7,949 nt of DNA from Actinomycetes bacterium (GTDB lineage: Bacteria > Actinomycetota > Acidimicrobiia > Acidimicrobiales > RAAP-2), in NCBI GenBank assembly GCA_021795095.1, contig JAJYPU010000083.1, forward strand, positions 1 through 7,949, in the 5' to 3' direction. The notes beneath the pieces are model-generated. The model saw only the letters and a list, made by a program, of their open reading frames with translations. It did no database searches and had not been told where the DNA came from. Position numbers and translations under genes: made by a program. Positions 1 through 6,215 of the stretch are shown one piece after another. Each line of letters starts with the position of its first letter. Positions within the stretch are counted from its first letter, which is position 1.

Positions 1-37
1 GACAATCGTAGTACGGACAGGGACCCGGTAGCCAAAC

Positions 38-42
38 GGAGG
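38..42 (+). promoter_or_regulatory. Shine-Dalgarno site of rsmI
   Basis: A perfect GGAGG sits 7 nt before the ATG at position 50. This fixes that ATG as the rsmI start over the second in-frame ATG at 62. Nothing firm can be said about a promoter in the remaining upstream bases, because the window begins only 49 nt before the gene. Confidence 0.8.
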
Positions 43-49
43 CGGATCG

Positions 50-910
50 ATGCAAGTACCAATGGGCGGTCCCGGTGAATTCGTGGTCGTCGCGACGCCG
101 ATTGGGAACCTCGAGGACCTGAGCCCGAGGGCGCGGGCGGTGTTGGCGAGTGCCGACGTCGTCTACTGCGAGGACACCCGGCGAACGCGGGTCCTGTTCA
201 GCGCGTTCGGTCTCACCCCGCGCGGTCGACTGCGCTCGCTGCGTGAGCACAACGAGATGACCGAGAGCGTCGAGGTGGTCGAGCAGGTCTCGGCGGGGGC
301 GGTCGTCGCGCTCGTGAGTGACGCCGGGACTCCCGGGATCAGCGACCCTGGGCGACGCGTCGTCGCGGCCGTCGCCGAGGCGGGGTTGCGGGTCACGACG
401 ACGCCGGGGCCGAGCGCAGTGGTGGCGGCGCTGTCGGTGAGCGGCCTTGACACCGAGCGTTTCGTGATGGAGGGCTTCGTGCCGCGCCGCAGTGGGGACC
501 GTCGGACCCGATTCGCCCAGTGGGCCACCGAGGCGCGAACGATCGTCTTTTACGAGTCGCCCCAGCGCCTCGTTGCGACATTGGGCGAACTCGCCGAGCT
601 GTTCGGCGACCGCCGGGTCGTGGTCGCCCGTGAACTGACCAAGCTGCACGAGGAGCTCGTGCGCGGCGCGCTGCGCGAGGTCGCCGGACGCTGGGCCGAG
701 GGGGAGGTGCGCGGTGAAGTGGTCGTCGTCCTCGAAGGTGCCGCGCCCGCGGCGATTCCCGAAACGGCGGTTCGCGAGGCCCTCGAGCGCCGTCTCGGCG
801 CGGGCGAGACCGTGCGCGATGCCGTCAGCGCCGTCGCTGACGAGTTGCGCGTGGCGCACCGGATCGCCTACGACGTGGCGCTGCGGATCCGTTCGGAGCG
901 GGGTGCCTGA
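50..910 (+). CDS. rsmI: 16S rRNA (cytidine(1402)-2'-O)-methyltransferase RsmI
   Basis: RsmI uses S-adenosylmethionine to methylate the ribose 2'-OH of C1402 in helix 44 of 16S rRNA, in the decoding centre. The 286-residue protein has the usual family length and motif order: ATPIGNLEDLSPRA (residues 15-28), CEDTRRT (40-46), the SAM-pocket motif SDAGTPGISDPG (90-101), GPSA (120-123), FYESPQR (167-173) and ARELTKLHEE (193-202). A helical C-terminal tail runs from about 235 to 284, as in other RsmI proteins. The ATG start is backed by GGAGG 7 nt upstream. metG follows on the same strand after 17 nt, so the two are probably co-transcribed. Family identity is clear from the motifs; the exact target base is taken from family knowledge. 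Confidence 0.96.
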   Translation: MQVPMGGPGEFVVVATPIGNLEDLSPRARAVLASADVVYCEDTRRTRVLFSAFGLTPRGRLRSLREHNEMTESVEVVEQVSAGAVVALVSDAGTPGISDPGRRVVAAVAEAGLRVTTTPGPSAVVAALSVSGLDTERFVMEGFVPRRSGDRRTRFAQWATEARTIVFYESPQRLVATLGELAELFGDRRVVVARELTKLHEELVRGALREVAGRWAEGEVRGEVVVVLEGAAPAAIPETAVREALERRLGAGETVRDAVSAVADELRVAHRIAYDVALRIRSERGA

Positions 911-927
911 CTCGTTACGCTGGTCGG

Positions 928-2460
928 ATGGGTCGTTTCTACATCACCACGCCGATTTACTACGTGAATGACGCCCCGCACGTCGGTCACGCGTACACGA
1001 CCCTCAACGCCGACGCGCTGGCGCGATGGCACCGGCTGAACGGTGACGAGACGCTCTTCTTGACGGGCACCGACGAGCACGGCCAGAAGGTGGCCGACGC
1101 CGCCGCGAAACACGAGATGACGCCCCAGGCCTGGACCGACAGGACCTCGGCGCGGTTCCGCGAGGCCTGGGACGCGCTCGACGTGAGCTACGACGACTTC
1201 ATCCGCACCACCGAGCCCCGTCATTACGAGAGCGTCCAGAAGTTCCTCGGCGCCATCTACGAGAACGGCTACATCTACAAGGGCGTGTACCAGGGCCTCT
1301 ACTGCGTGAGCTGTGAGGACTACTACACGATCGAGGCGAGCGATAACGGGAACTGCCCGATCCACGGACGGCCCCTGACCGAGATGGAAGAGGAGAACTG
1401 GTTCTTTCGGCTCTCCGCCTTCGAGGACCAGCTGCTCGCCTACTACGACGCCCACCCTGGGTTCGTCACGCCCGAGACCAAGCGCAACGAGGCCTACTCG
1501 TTCATCAAGGGCGGCCTGCGTGACATCTCGATAACGCGAACCTCGATCGCCTGGGGCGTGCCGGTGCCCTGGGACGAACGCCACGTCTTCTACGTCTGGT
1601 ACGACGCGCTGATTAACTACCTCACGGCGATCGGCTACGGCCGTGACGACGACCGGGTCGCGACGTGGTGGCCGTCGTCGCACCACCTCATCGGCAAGGA
1701 GATAATCCGATTCCACTGCGTGTGGTGGCCCGCCATGTGCATGGCGGCGGGCCTTGAACCACCGAGCCACGTTCAGGTCCACGGGTGGCTGCTCGTGGGC
1801 GGTCAGAAGCTCTCCAAGACGATGGCCGCCGAGGGTGGCGTCAAGCTCACCGACATCGCCCCGGTCACCTTGACCGAGGAGTTCGGGGTGGACCCGTTGC
1901 GCTACTACCTGTTGCGCGAGACGGCCCTCGGCAACGACGGCGAGTTCTCCTACGAGGGCATCACGCATCGTTACAACACCGACCTCGCGAACAACCTCGG
2001 CAACCTGGTGGCCCGCGTCGCGACCGTGGTCGGCTCAAAGTGCGCCGGCGTCGCGCCGGCCCCGGACCCGACCTCGGAGCTGCGCCTAACCGCCGAGGCG
2101 TCGGTCGAGGCTGCGGTCTCGGCCTGGGAGCACTTCGCGCCCAACGGCGCCCTCGAGGCCACGTGGGGACTCATCGGCGCGACCAACGCCTACCTCGAGC
2201 GGCACACGCCGTGGAAGATGACACCGGGGGAGTCGGTCGAACGCGTGCTCGGTGACGCGCTCGAGGTCATCAGGCTCGTCGCGGTCCTCGTGTCACCAGC
2301 GATGCCGAGTGTCGCCACCGAACTGTGGCGTCGGCTCGGCCTGGCGGGCGCACCCACCGACTTACCGGCGCGCGAGAGCTTGCGCTGGGGACGCTACCCC
2401 GGTGGGATCGCCATTGAGAAGGGCGTGCCGCTCTTTCCGCGGATCAACGAGGCGCGATGA
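928..2460 (+). CDS. metG: Methionyl-tRNA synthetase MetG
   Basis: This class I aminoacyl-tRNA synthetase charges tRNA-Met with methionine using ATP in the cytoplasm. The 510-residue protein starts directly with the catalytic core (FYITTPIYYVNDAPHVGHAY). The HIGH-type signature is HVGH at residues 18-21 and the KMSKS-type loop is KLSKT at 294-298. The connective-peptide zinc knuckle has ligands C126, C129, C143 and H146; the CPxH form of its second half is normal for this MetRS type. The anticodon-binding helical domain covers roughly residues 345-500. There is no C-terminal tRNA-binding (EMAP-like) extension, so this is the short form. No strong Shine-Dalgarno is visible before the ATG; the start is chosen because it lies a few residues before the conserved core. 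The gene ends in an ATGA overlap with tatD. Confidence 0.97.
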   Translation: MGRFYITTPIYYVNDAPHVGHAYTTLNADALARWHRLNGDETLFLTGTDEHGQKVADAAAKHEMTPQAWTDRTSARFREAWDALDVSYDDFIRTTEPRHYESVQKFLGAIYENGYIYKGVYQGLYCVSCEDYYTIEASDNGNCPIHGRPLTEMEEENWFFRLSAFEDQLLAYYDAHPGFVTPETKRNEAYSFIKGGLRDISITRTSIAWGVPVPWDERHVFYVWYDALINYLTAIGYGRDDDRVATWWPSSHHLIGKEIIRFHCVWWPAMCMAAGLEPPSHVQVHGWLLVGGQKLSKTMAAEGGVKLTDIAPVTLTEEFGVDPLRYYLLRETALGNDGEFSYEGITHRYNTDLANNLGNLVARVATVVGSKCAGVAPAPDPTSELRLTAEASVEAAVSAWEHFAPNGALEATWGLIGATNAYLERHTPWKMTPGESVERVLGDALEVIRLVAVLVSPAMPSVATELWRRLGLAGAPTDLPARESLRWGRYPGGIAIEKGVPLFPRINEAR

Positions 2461-3245
2461 CCTACTGGACTGACGCGCACTGCCATCTCCAGGACCAGTT
2501 CATGGGCGAGGGGGGCGAGGACGCGGTGCGCGCCACCCTCGAGCGCGCGATCGCGGGTGGCGTGAACCGCGTCGTGGTGATCGGCACCGACGCGGCGAAC
2601 TCGGCGGAGGCGCTGGCGATGACCGCACTGGAGGCGCCGGTCGAGGTCTACGCCGTGGTCGGTCTGCACCCCCACGATTCGACCCAGAACCTCGGCGACG
2701 TGGCCGCGCTCGCGCGCTCGAAGCACCCCAAGCTCGTCGGCATCGGTGAGACGGGACTCGACTACTTCTACGAGCACGCCCCCCGCGTCGATCAGCGCCG
2801 GGCCTTCGCCGAGCAGATCGCGCTTGCCCACGAGCTCGACCTCGCGCTGGTCATCCACGCGCGCGACGCGTTTGACGACCTGTTCGAGATACTCGGTCGC
2901 GAGGGCGTGCCGCCACGGACGGTGATCCACTGCTTCACCGGAAACACCGAGGACGCTGCGGGGTGCCTCGAGCTCGGCTGTGACATCTCGGTCGCCGGGG
3001 TCGTTACCTTCAAGAACGCCGACGTACTGCGTGAGGCGGTGTGCACGGTGCCCCTCGAACGCCTGCATGTCGAGACCGATAGCCCCTTCCTCGCCCCGGT
3101 TCCTCACCGAGGACGGCCCAACGAGCCGGTCCACGTCGCGGTGGTCGGCGAGTACGTCGCCTCGCTGCGAGGTGAAGAAAGTTCAGTGTTTCGTCGTCAG
3201 ACGGCCGCCAACACGGCTCGACTCTTTCGGCTTCCCGCTCAATAA
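2457..3245 (+). CDS. tatD: TatD-family metal-dependent DNase
   Basis: TatD proteins are TIM-barrel metal-dependent hydrolases with 3'-5' exonuclease activity, linked to DNA repair and DNA turnover. The 262-residue protein has the family length and metal ligands: the HxH pair H8/H10 in TDAHCHL, E98 in GIGETGLDY, H134 in VIHARD, H158 in VIHCFTGN and D208 in HVETDSPFLAP. The ATG overlaps the metG stop as ATGA, with a weak GAGG 4 nt upstream, so its translation is probably coupled to metG. The gene ends in tandem stops TAA TAG. In actinobacteria tatD typically sits between metG and rpfB, and this locus has that arrangement. The physiological substrate cannot be told from the sequence. Confidence 0.95.
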   Translation: MTYWTDAHCHLQDQFMGEGGEDAVRATLERAIAGGVNRVVVIGTDAANSAEALAMTALEAPVEVYAVVGLHPHDSTQNLGDVAALARSKHPKLVGIGETGLDYFYEHAPRVDQRRAFAEQIALAHELDLALVIHARDAFDDLFEILGREGVPPRTVIHCFTGNTEDAAGCLELGCDISVAGVVTFKNADVLREAVCTVPLERLHVETDSPFLAPVPHRGRPNEPVHVAVVGEYVASLRGEESSVFRRQTAANTARLFRLPAQ

Positions 3246-3255
3246 TAGTCGTTTA

Positions 3256-3281
3256 TCAGGTTAGATAAGAGGGGAACCTGA
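3256..3281 (+). terminator. Inverted repeat after tatD, possible terminator
   Basis: A perfect 7-bp inverted repeat, TCAGGTT (3256-3262) and AACCTGA (3275-3281), with a 12-nt loop, begins 11 nt after the tatD stop codon. No T-tract follows, so it is not a textbook rho-independent terminator. U-less hairpins have been proposed as terminators in high-GC actinobacteria. It could instead be an operator for the downstream promoter. The surrounding sequence is noticeably more A/T-rich than the flanking genes, which fits a non-coding regulatory gap. Confidence 0.3.
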
Positions 3282-3286
3282 CCGGT

Positions 3287-3315
3287 TTGCCTTTCAGCCC
3301 CCGCTTGCCTAGCGT
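3287..3315 (+). promoter_or_regulatory. Candidate sigma-A-type promoter for the PASTA/DPBB gene
   Basis: TTGCCT (3287-3292) resembles a -35 box and TAGCGT (3310-3315) fits the actinobacterial TAnnnT -10 pattern. They are separated by 17 nt, the optimal spacing. Transcription would begin near 3321-3323 and give a leader of about 40 nt before the GGAGGG at 3350. The site lies in the only sizeable gap of the plus-strand cluster, so it may start a second transcript carrying the cell-wall gene, rsmA and ispE. The prediction rests on motif match only. Confidence 0.4.
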
Positions 3316-3349
3316 TGTGCCGGGCGCATCGACGGCCCGCAGTCCTGGC

Positions 3350-3355
3350 GGAGGG
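3350..3355 (+). promoter_or_regulatory. Strong Shine-Dalgarno site before a non-ATG start
   Basis: GGAGGG lies 7 nt before an in-frame CTG at 3363. It is the only strong ribosome-binding site in the 117-nt gap. No in-frame ATG, GTG or TTG lies at a suitable distance: GTG at 3384 is 28 nt away, and the GTG at 3355 overlaps the site and is out of frame, reading GTG AAC AAC TGA. Confidence 0.55.
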
Positions 3356-3362
3356 TGAACAA

Positions 3363-4655
3363 CTGAGGACATCGAATCGTCGAGTGCGTCTGCGCTCGGC
3401 GTTGCTGATGACCGTGGTCGGCCTACTAGGCCTGGCGCCGGTCCTGTATGCGCATCCGGTTGCCGGGGCGGGTGTCAGCCACGCCCCCGTGCGAATGCCC
3501 AACGTGATCCACTTCGACCAGGCGACGACCGACGCGGCGATGGCGCGGGCCGGTCTCTACTTCCGGGTCAACGGGCCGACCAGTTGGAACGAGGTCGTCG
3601 CCGAGAACCCGAGGCCGGGGACCCTCGTGCCCTGGCACTCGACGGTCGTGCTCGCCACGACCATATCGAGCGCCCCCCAGTCCGGCACGACCGTCATGCC
3701 CGACGTGCTCTACCGCACGCGCAGCGAAGTCTTCGCGGCGATGGCGCACGCGGGGCTCTACTTCAGCACCCGGGGACCGGCGAACTGGACCATCGTGGTC
3801 TCCCAGGATCCCCGCCCCGGCTCCACGATCGCTGTCCACTCCTCGGTCGTTGTGGTCACCGCCCGCGTGGCCACCACGTCGCCGACCGGCACTACCGTCA
3901 TGCCCGACGTGACGCACCGAGCTCGTGGCGCGGCCTTCACTGCCATGGCCAAGGCCGGGCTGTACTTCACGGTCTCCGGCCCGTCCAACTGGAATGTCGT
4001 CACCGGCCAACGCCCCGCGCCCGGTACGCACGTCGCGTGGCACTCGACCGTGGCGCTCACCGTCGCGCGCGAGACCGCCCCCACGACGACGACCGTTCGT
4101 GTGAGTGCGCGTACACGGGTCCCGTCGCTCGTCGGGCGAACGCGAGCGGCGGTCATCGCCCTGCTCGCGCGTGTTGGCCTTCGGCTACACCCTCAGGGCC
4201 CCGGCAGCGCCGACGGCACCTGGACCAAGGTGGTCGCCCAGAGCCCGGTACCGGGAACGGTGGTGCGTCGCGGCAGCGTGGTCGTCGTGGACACGATGCG
4301 CCCGCCCCCGCCGAGTACGACCACGACCAGCGTCACGGTGACAACGTCGCCGGGCGGCTCGTCGACCACGACCACGACGCGACCCACGCCGACCACGACG
4401 CGACCCGCACCGTCTCGCACGCGCATCGGCGTGGCGACCTGGTACGCCTACATCCCGGGTCAGTGTGCGACGTGGTACCTCCCGCGCGGTACGCGCATCA
4501 CGGTTGAGGACCTCGCGACGGGCCGGACAATCGCGTGCGTGGTGACCGACCGACAGGACTACTCGCCCGGACGGGTCGTGGACCTGTCACGGACCCAGTT
4601 CGCCGAGTTGACGCCGCTGTGGCGGGGTGTCGTTCGTGTCAAAGTCTCCTGGTGA
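3363..4655 (+). CDS. Secreted PASTA-repeat protein with C-terminal RlpA-like double-psi beta-barrel domain
   Basis: This is probably an exported cell-wall protein. From the CTG at 3363 it has 430 residues. A basic N-terminus is followed by a hydrophobic stretch (about 13-30) and a likely signal-peptidase site after the AGA at 34-36. Four PASTA-like repeats follow at about 44-101, 111-168, 180-237 and 252-312, then a Thr/Pro linker (313-353) and a double-psi beta-barrel domain (354-430). That domain has GVATWY, PRGTRITVEDL, VVTDR and GRVVDLS motifs, plus two cysteines (C368, C392) that could form a disulfide. PASTA domains bind peptidoglycan or muropeptides; some RlpA barrels cleave glycan strands. 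The start is uncertain. CTG has the best ribosome-binding site, GTG at 3384 also leaves a signal peptide, and TTG at 3315 lies in the predicted -10 box. The gene occupies the usual rpfB position but has no Rpf, G5 or DUF348 domain. Its stop overlaps rsmA as GTGA. Enzymatic activity is inferred, not shown. Confidence 0.85.
   Translation: MRTSNRRVRLRSALLMTVVGLLGLAPVLYAHPVAGAGVSHAPVRMPNVIHFDQATTDAAMARAGLYFRVNGPTSWNEVVAENPRPGTLVPWHSTVVLATTISSAPQSGTTVMPDVLYRTRSEVFAAMAHAGLYFSTRGPANWTIVVSQDPRPGSTIAVHSSVVVVTARVATTSPTGTTVMPDVTHRARGAAFTAMAKAGLYFTVSGPSNWNVVTGQRPAPGTHVAWHSTVALTVARETAPTTTTVRVSARTRVPSLVGRTRAAVIALLARVGLRLHPQGPGSADGTWTKVVAQSPVPGTVVRRGSVVVVDTMRPPPPSTTTTSVTVTTSPGGSSTTTTTRPTPTTTRPAPSRTRIGVATWYAYIPGQCATWYLPRGTRITVEDLATGRTIACVVTDRQDYSPGRVVDLSRTQFAELTPLWRGVVRVKVSW
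3492..4298 (+). repeat. Four tandem PASTA-coding repeats
   Basis: Four repeat units of about 58-61 codons are spaced 67, 69 and 72 codons apart, at roughly 3492-3665, 3693-3866, 3900-4073 and 4116-4298. Units 1-3 share AGLYF, then GP(T/A/S)(S/N)W and later P(R/A)PG. Unit 4 is more diverged (VGLRL, an expanded GPGSADGTW, PVPG), which suggests that units 1-3 arose by later internal duplication. Confidence 0.8.
4370..4406 (+). repeat. 21-bp tandem repeat in the Thr/Pro linker
   Basis: The 16-mer GACCACGACGCGACCC occurs at 4370-4385 and again at 4391-4406, a 21-nt period that keeps the reading frame. It encodes part of the TTTTTRPTPTTTRPAP linker between the last PASTA repeat and the barrel domain. 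Slippage here would change linker length by 7 residues without a frameshift. Confidence 0.7.
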
Positions 4656-5467
4656 CCCATTCGCGTGCCACGATCAAGGCGTTGCTCGCTGAGCACGGGC
4701 TCTCCCCGTCGCGCGCACTCGGTCAGAACTTCGTTGCCGACGCCAACACCGTTCGGCGCATCGCCCGACTGGCCGGGGTCGGACCCGGGGACGTCGTGGT
4801 CGAGATCGGGGCGGGACTCGGTTCACTGACCCTCGCCCTCGCCGAGACGGGCGCCGAGGTGGTCGCTATCGAGGTGGACCGTTACCTGATCGAACCGCTC
4901 CGATCGGTCGTCGATGGCCACGGCATCGTCGTGCACCACCTCGATGCCCTCGAGGCGGACTTCTCGGCGATCACCGGTGGGCGGCCGGCGGTCGTGGTCG
5001 CCAACCTGCCCTACAACGTGGCGACGCCACTCGTGCTTCGCATCCTCGAGACCCAGCCCACGATCAAACGACTGCTCGTCATGGTCCAGCGCGAGGTCGG
5101 CGAGCGACTGGCCGCCTCGGCCGGCGACGAGGCCTACGGCGCGGTGTCGTTGCGCGTCCAGTACTTCGCAGACGCCGCGGTCGTCGGGCGGGTCAGCCCC
5201 AACGTCTTCGTGCCGCGACCGAAGGTTGAGTCCGCACTTGTGTCGGTCGTCCGTCGCGAGGCCGTGCGCGTCGACCCGAGCGTGGTGAGCGAGACCGAAC
5301 TCTTCTCGGTCATCCGCACGGCCTTCGGCCAACGGCGCAAGATGTTGCGTCGATCGTTGGCCGACTGGACCACCGAGGGCGTCTTCGAACGCGCCCAGGT
5401 CGAGGAGACACGCCGGCCCGAGGAGCTGACCTTGGAGGAGTTCGCGCGTCTGGCGGCGTCACGGTGA
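4652..5467 (+). CDS. rsmA: 16S rRNA (adenine(1518)-N6/adenine(1519)-N6)-dimethyltransferase RsmA (KsgA)
   Basis: RsmA transfers four methyl groups from SAM to the two adjacent adenines in the helix 45 loop of 16S rRNA during late 30S assembly. With the GTG at 4652 the protein has 271 residues, the typical family length. Visible motifs are LGQNF (23-27), the SAM-binding motif EIGAGLGSLT (51-60), the acidic ribose ligand in IEVD (73-76), D98, the catalytic NLPYN (118-122) and FVPRPKVESALV further on. An in-frame start far upstream exists, but it would add about 39 unrelated residues inside the preceding gene. The GTG overlaps that gene's stop as GTGA and has no Shine-Dalgarno, which suggests translational coupling. 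The stop makes the same overlap with ispE. The order cell-wall gene, rsmA, ispE is the standard actinobacterial arrangement. Confidence 0.96.
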   Translation: MTHSRATIKALLAEHGLSPSRALGQNFVADANTVRRIARLAGVGPGDVVVEIGAGLGSLTLALAETGAEVVAIEVDRYLIEPLRSVVDGHGIVVHHLDALEADFSAITGGRPAVVVANLPYNVATPLVLRILETQPTIKRLLVMVQREVGERLAASAGDEAYGAVSLRVQYFADAAVVGRVSPNVFVPRPKVESALVSVVRREAVRVDPSVVSETELFSVIRTAFGQRRKMLRRSLADWTTEGVFERAQVEETRRPEELTLEEFARLAASR

Positions 5468-6210
5468 TCGTTCTCGATGCGCCGGCAAAGCTCACCTGGT
5501 ACCTCGAGGTCACGGGACGACGCGCCAACGGGTATCACGAGCTGCGCAGTGAGATGACGACCCTCGCGCTCGCCGACCGACTCACGCTGGACGAGGCCGG
5601 CGACTACGTGCGGGTGGTCGACCACGTTGGTCGCCCGGTCCCCGAGGGCGGGGACAACCTCGTCGCCGTCGCGCTCGCGCTCGTTGGACGACGAGCCGGG
5701 GTGCTGATCGACAAGTCGATCCCCGCGGGGGGCGGGCTCGGTGGTGGCAGCGCGGATGCGGCGGCGATCCTGCGCTGGGCCGGTGGGGTCGAGGCCTCAC
5801 GCGCGTTGAGCCTGGGCGGCGACGTCCCGTTCTGTCAGGTGGGCGGTCGAGCACTGGTCGAGGGCGTCGGTGAGCGGGTTAGCCCGCTGCCCTTCGAGCG
5901 GCGCACGGTGACACTCTTCATCCCCGACTTCGGGGTGTCCACGCCGGACTGCTACCGGGCCTACGACGAGCTCTACGGGTCGGGTTGGCGCCCGACGGGT
6001 TCCAACCACCTCGAGGAGCCGGCACGACGCGTCGAGCCGCGTCTGGCGACCGTGCTCGACTGGCTGCGGGCGAGGTTCGACGATGTACGCCTGGCCGGAT
6101 CCGGTTCGACCATGTTCGTCGAAGGTTCGATCGGCGATGCGCTGGACGTGGACGGTCCTGCGATGCGACTACGCGTTGTTACGACCACCACGACGCCCGC
6201 AGGCGCGTAA
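5464..6210 (+). CDS. ispE: 4-diphosphocytidyl-2-C-methyl-D-erythritol kinase IspE (compact form)
   Basis: IspE is the GHMP-family kinase that phosphorylates the 2-hydroxyl of CDP-ME in the MEP pathway to isopentenyl diphosphate. Key elements are present: the N-terminal lysine K9 in APAKL, RRANGYHEL (19-27), the glycine-rich ATP loop AGGGLGGGSADA (88-99), the catalytic aspartate D120 in LGGDVPF, and GSGSTMF (212-218). At 248 residues it is shorter than the usual 280-310. Segments look trimmed before the ATP loop (around 72-85) and between the loop and D120 (around 103-117), where most homologues carry longer helices. The core reads intact, so it is probably functional rather than decayed. The GTG start overlaps the rsmA stop as GTGA. 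The stop is only 5 nt from the stop of the convergent bS22 gene. Confidence 0.92.
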   Translation: MIVLDAPAKLTWYLEVTGRRANGYHELRSEMTTLALADRLTLDEAGDYVRVVDHVGRPVPEGGDNLVAVALALVGRRAGVLIDKSIPAGGGLGGGSADAAAILRWAGGVEASRALSLGGDVPFCQVGGRALVEGVGERVSPLPFERRTVTLFIPDFGVSTPDCYRAYDELYGSGWRPTGSNHLEEPARRVEPRLATVLDWLRARFDDVRLAGSGSTMFVEGSIGDALDVDGPAMRLRVVTTTTTPAGA

Positions 6211-6215
6211 CTAGA

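Noticed and set aside
868..1968. A 366-residue open frame antisense to metG
   Set aside because: It lies opposite the clear MetRS catalytic core, has no recognisable domain and shows the Val/Arg/Gly/His-rich composition expected of an antisense frame in GC-rich DNA.
2394..3134. A 246-residue open frame antisense to the metG end and tatD
   Set aside because: It mirrors the well-supported tatD codons, has no domain signature and spans the metG/tatD junction without its own start context.
3271..3316. An ECF-sigma promoter from GGGGAACC with a downstream CGTT
   Set aside because: The two elements are about 34 nt apart, roughly twice the expected spacing.
3315..3362. TTG at 3315 as the start of the PASTA/DPBB protein
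   Set aside because: It has no Shine-Dalgarno, would put an odd basic, non-hydrophobic segment ahead of the signal peptide, and coincides with the predicted -10 box.
3246..3362. A c-di-AMP (ydaO) riboswitch, which precedes some actinobacterial rpf genes
   Set aside because: GGGGAACC and GGGTGAAC fragments are reminiscent, but the region is too short, the expected downstream CAGCTnACCTCG-like block is absent and no matching multi-stem fold is apparent.
3584..4507. A 307-residue plus-strand frame inside the PASTA/DPBB gene
   Set aside because: Its Arg/His/Asp-rich low-complexity translation is the out-of-frame product of Thr/Pro/Val-rich codons, whereas the chosen frame shows four clear repeats and a barrel domain.
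4535..4651. An upstream start for RsmA adding 39 residues
   Set aside because: The added residues are out-of-frame translation of the barrel-domain codons and are unlike any RsmA N-terminus; GTG at 4652 gives the normal family length.
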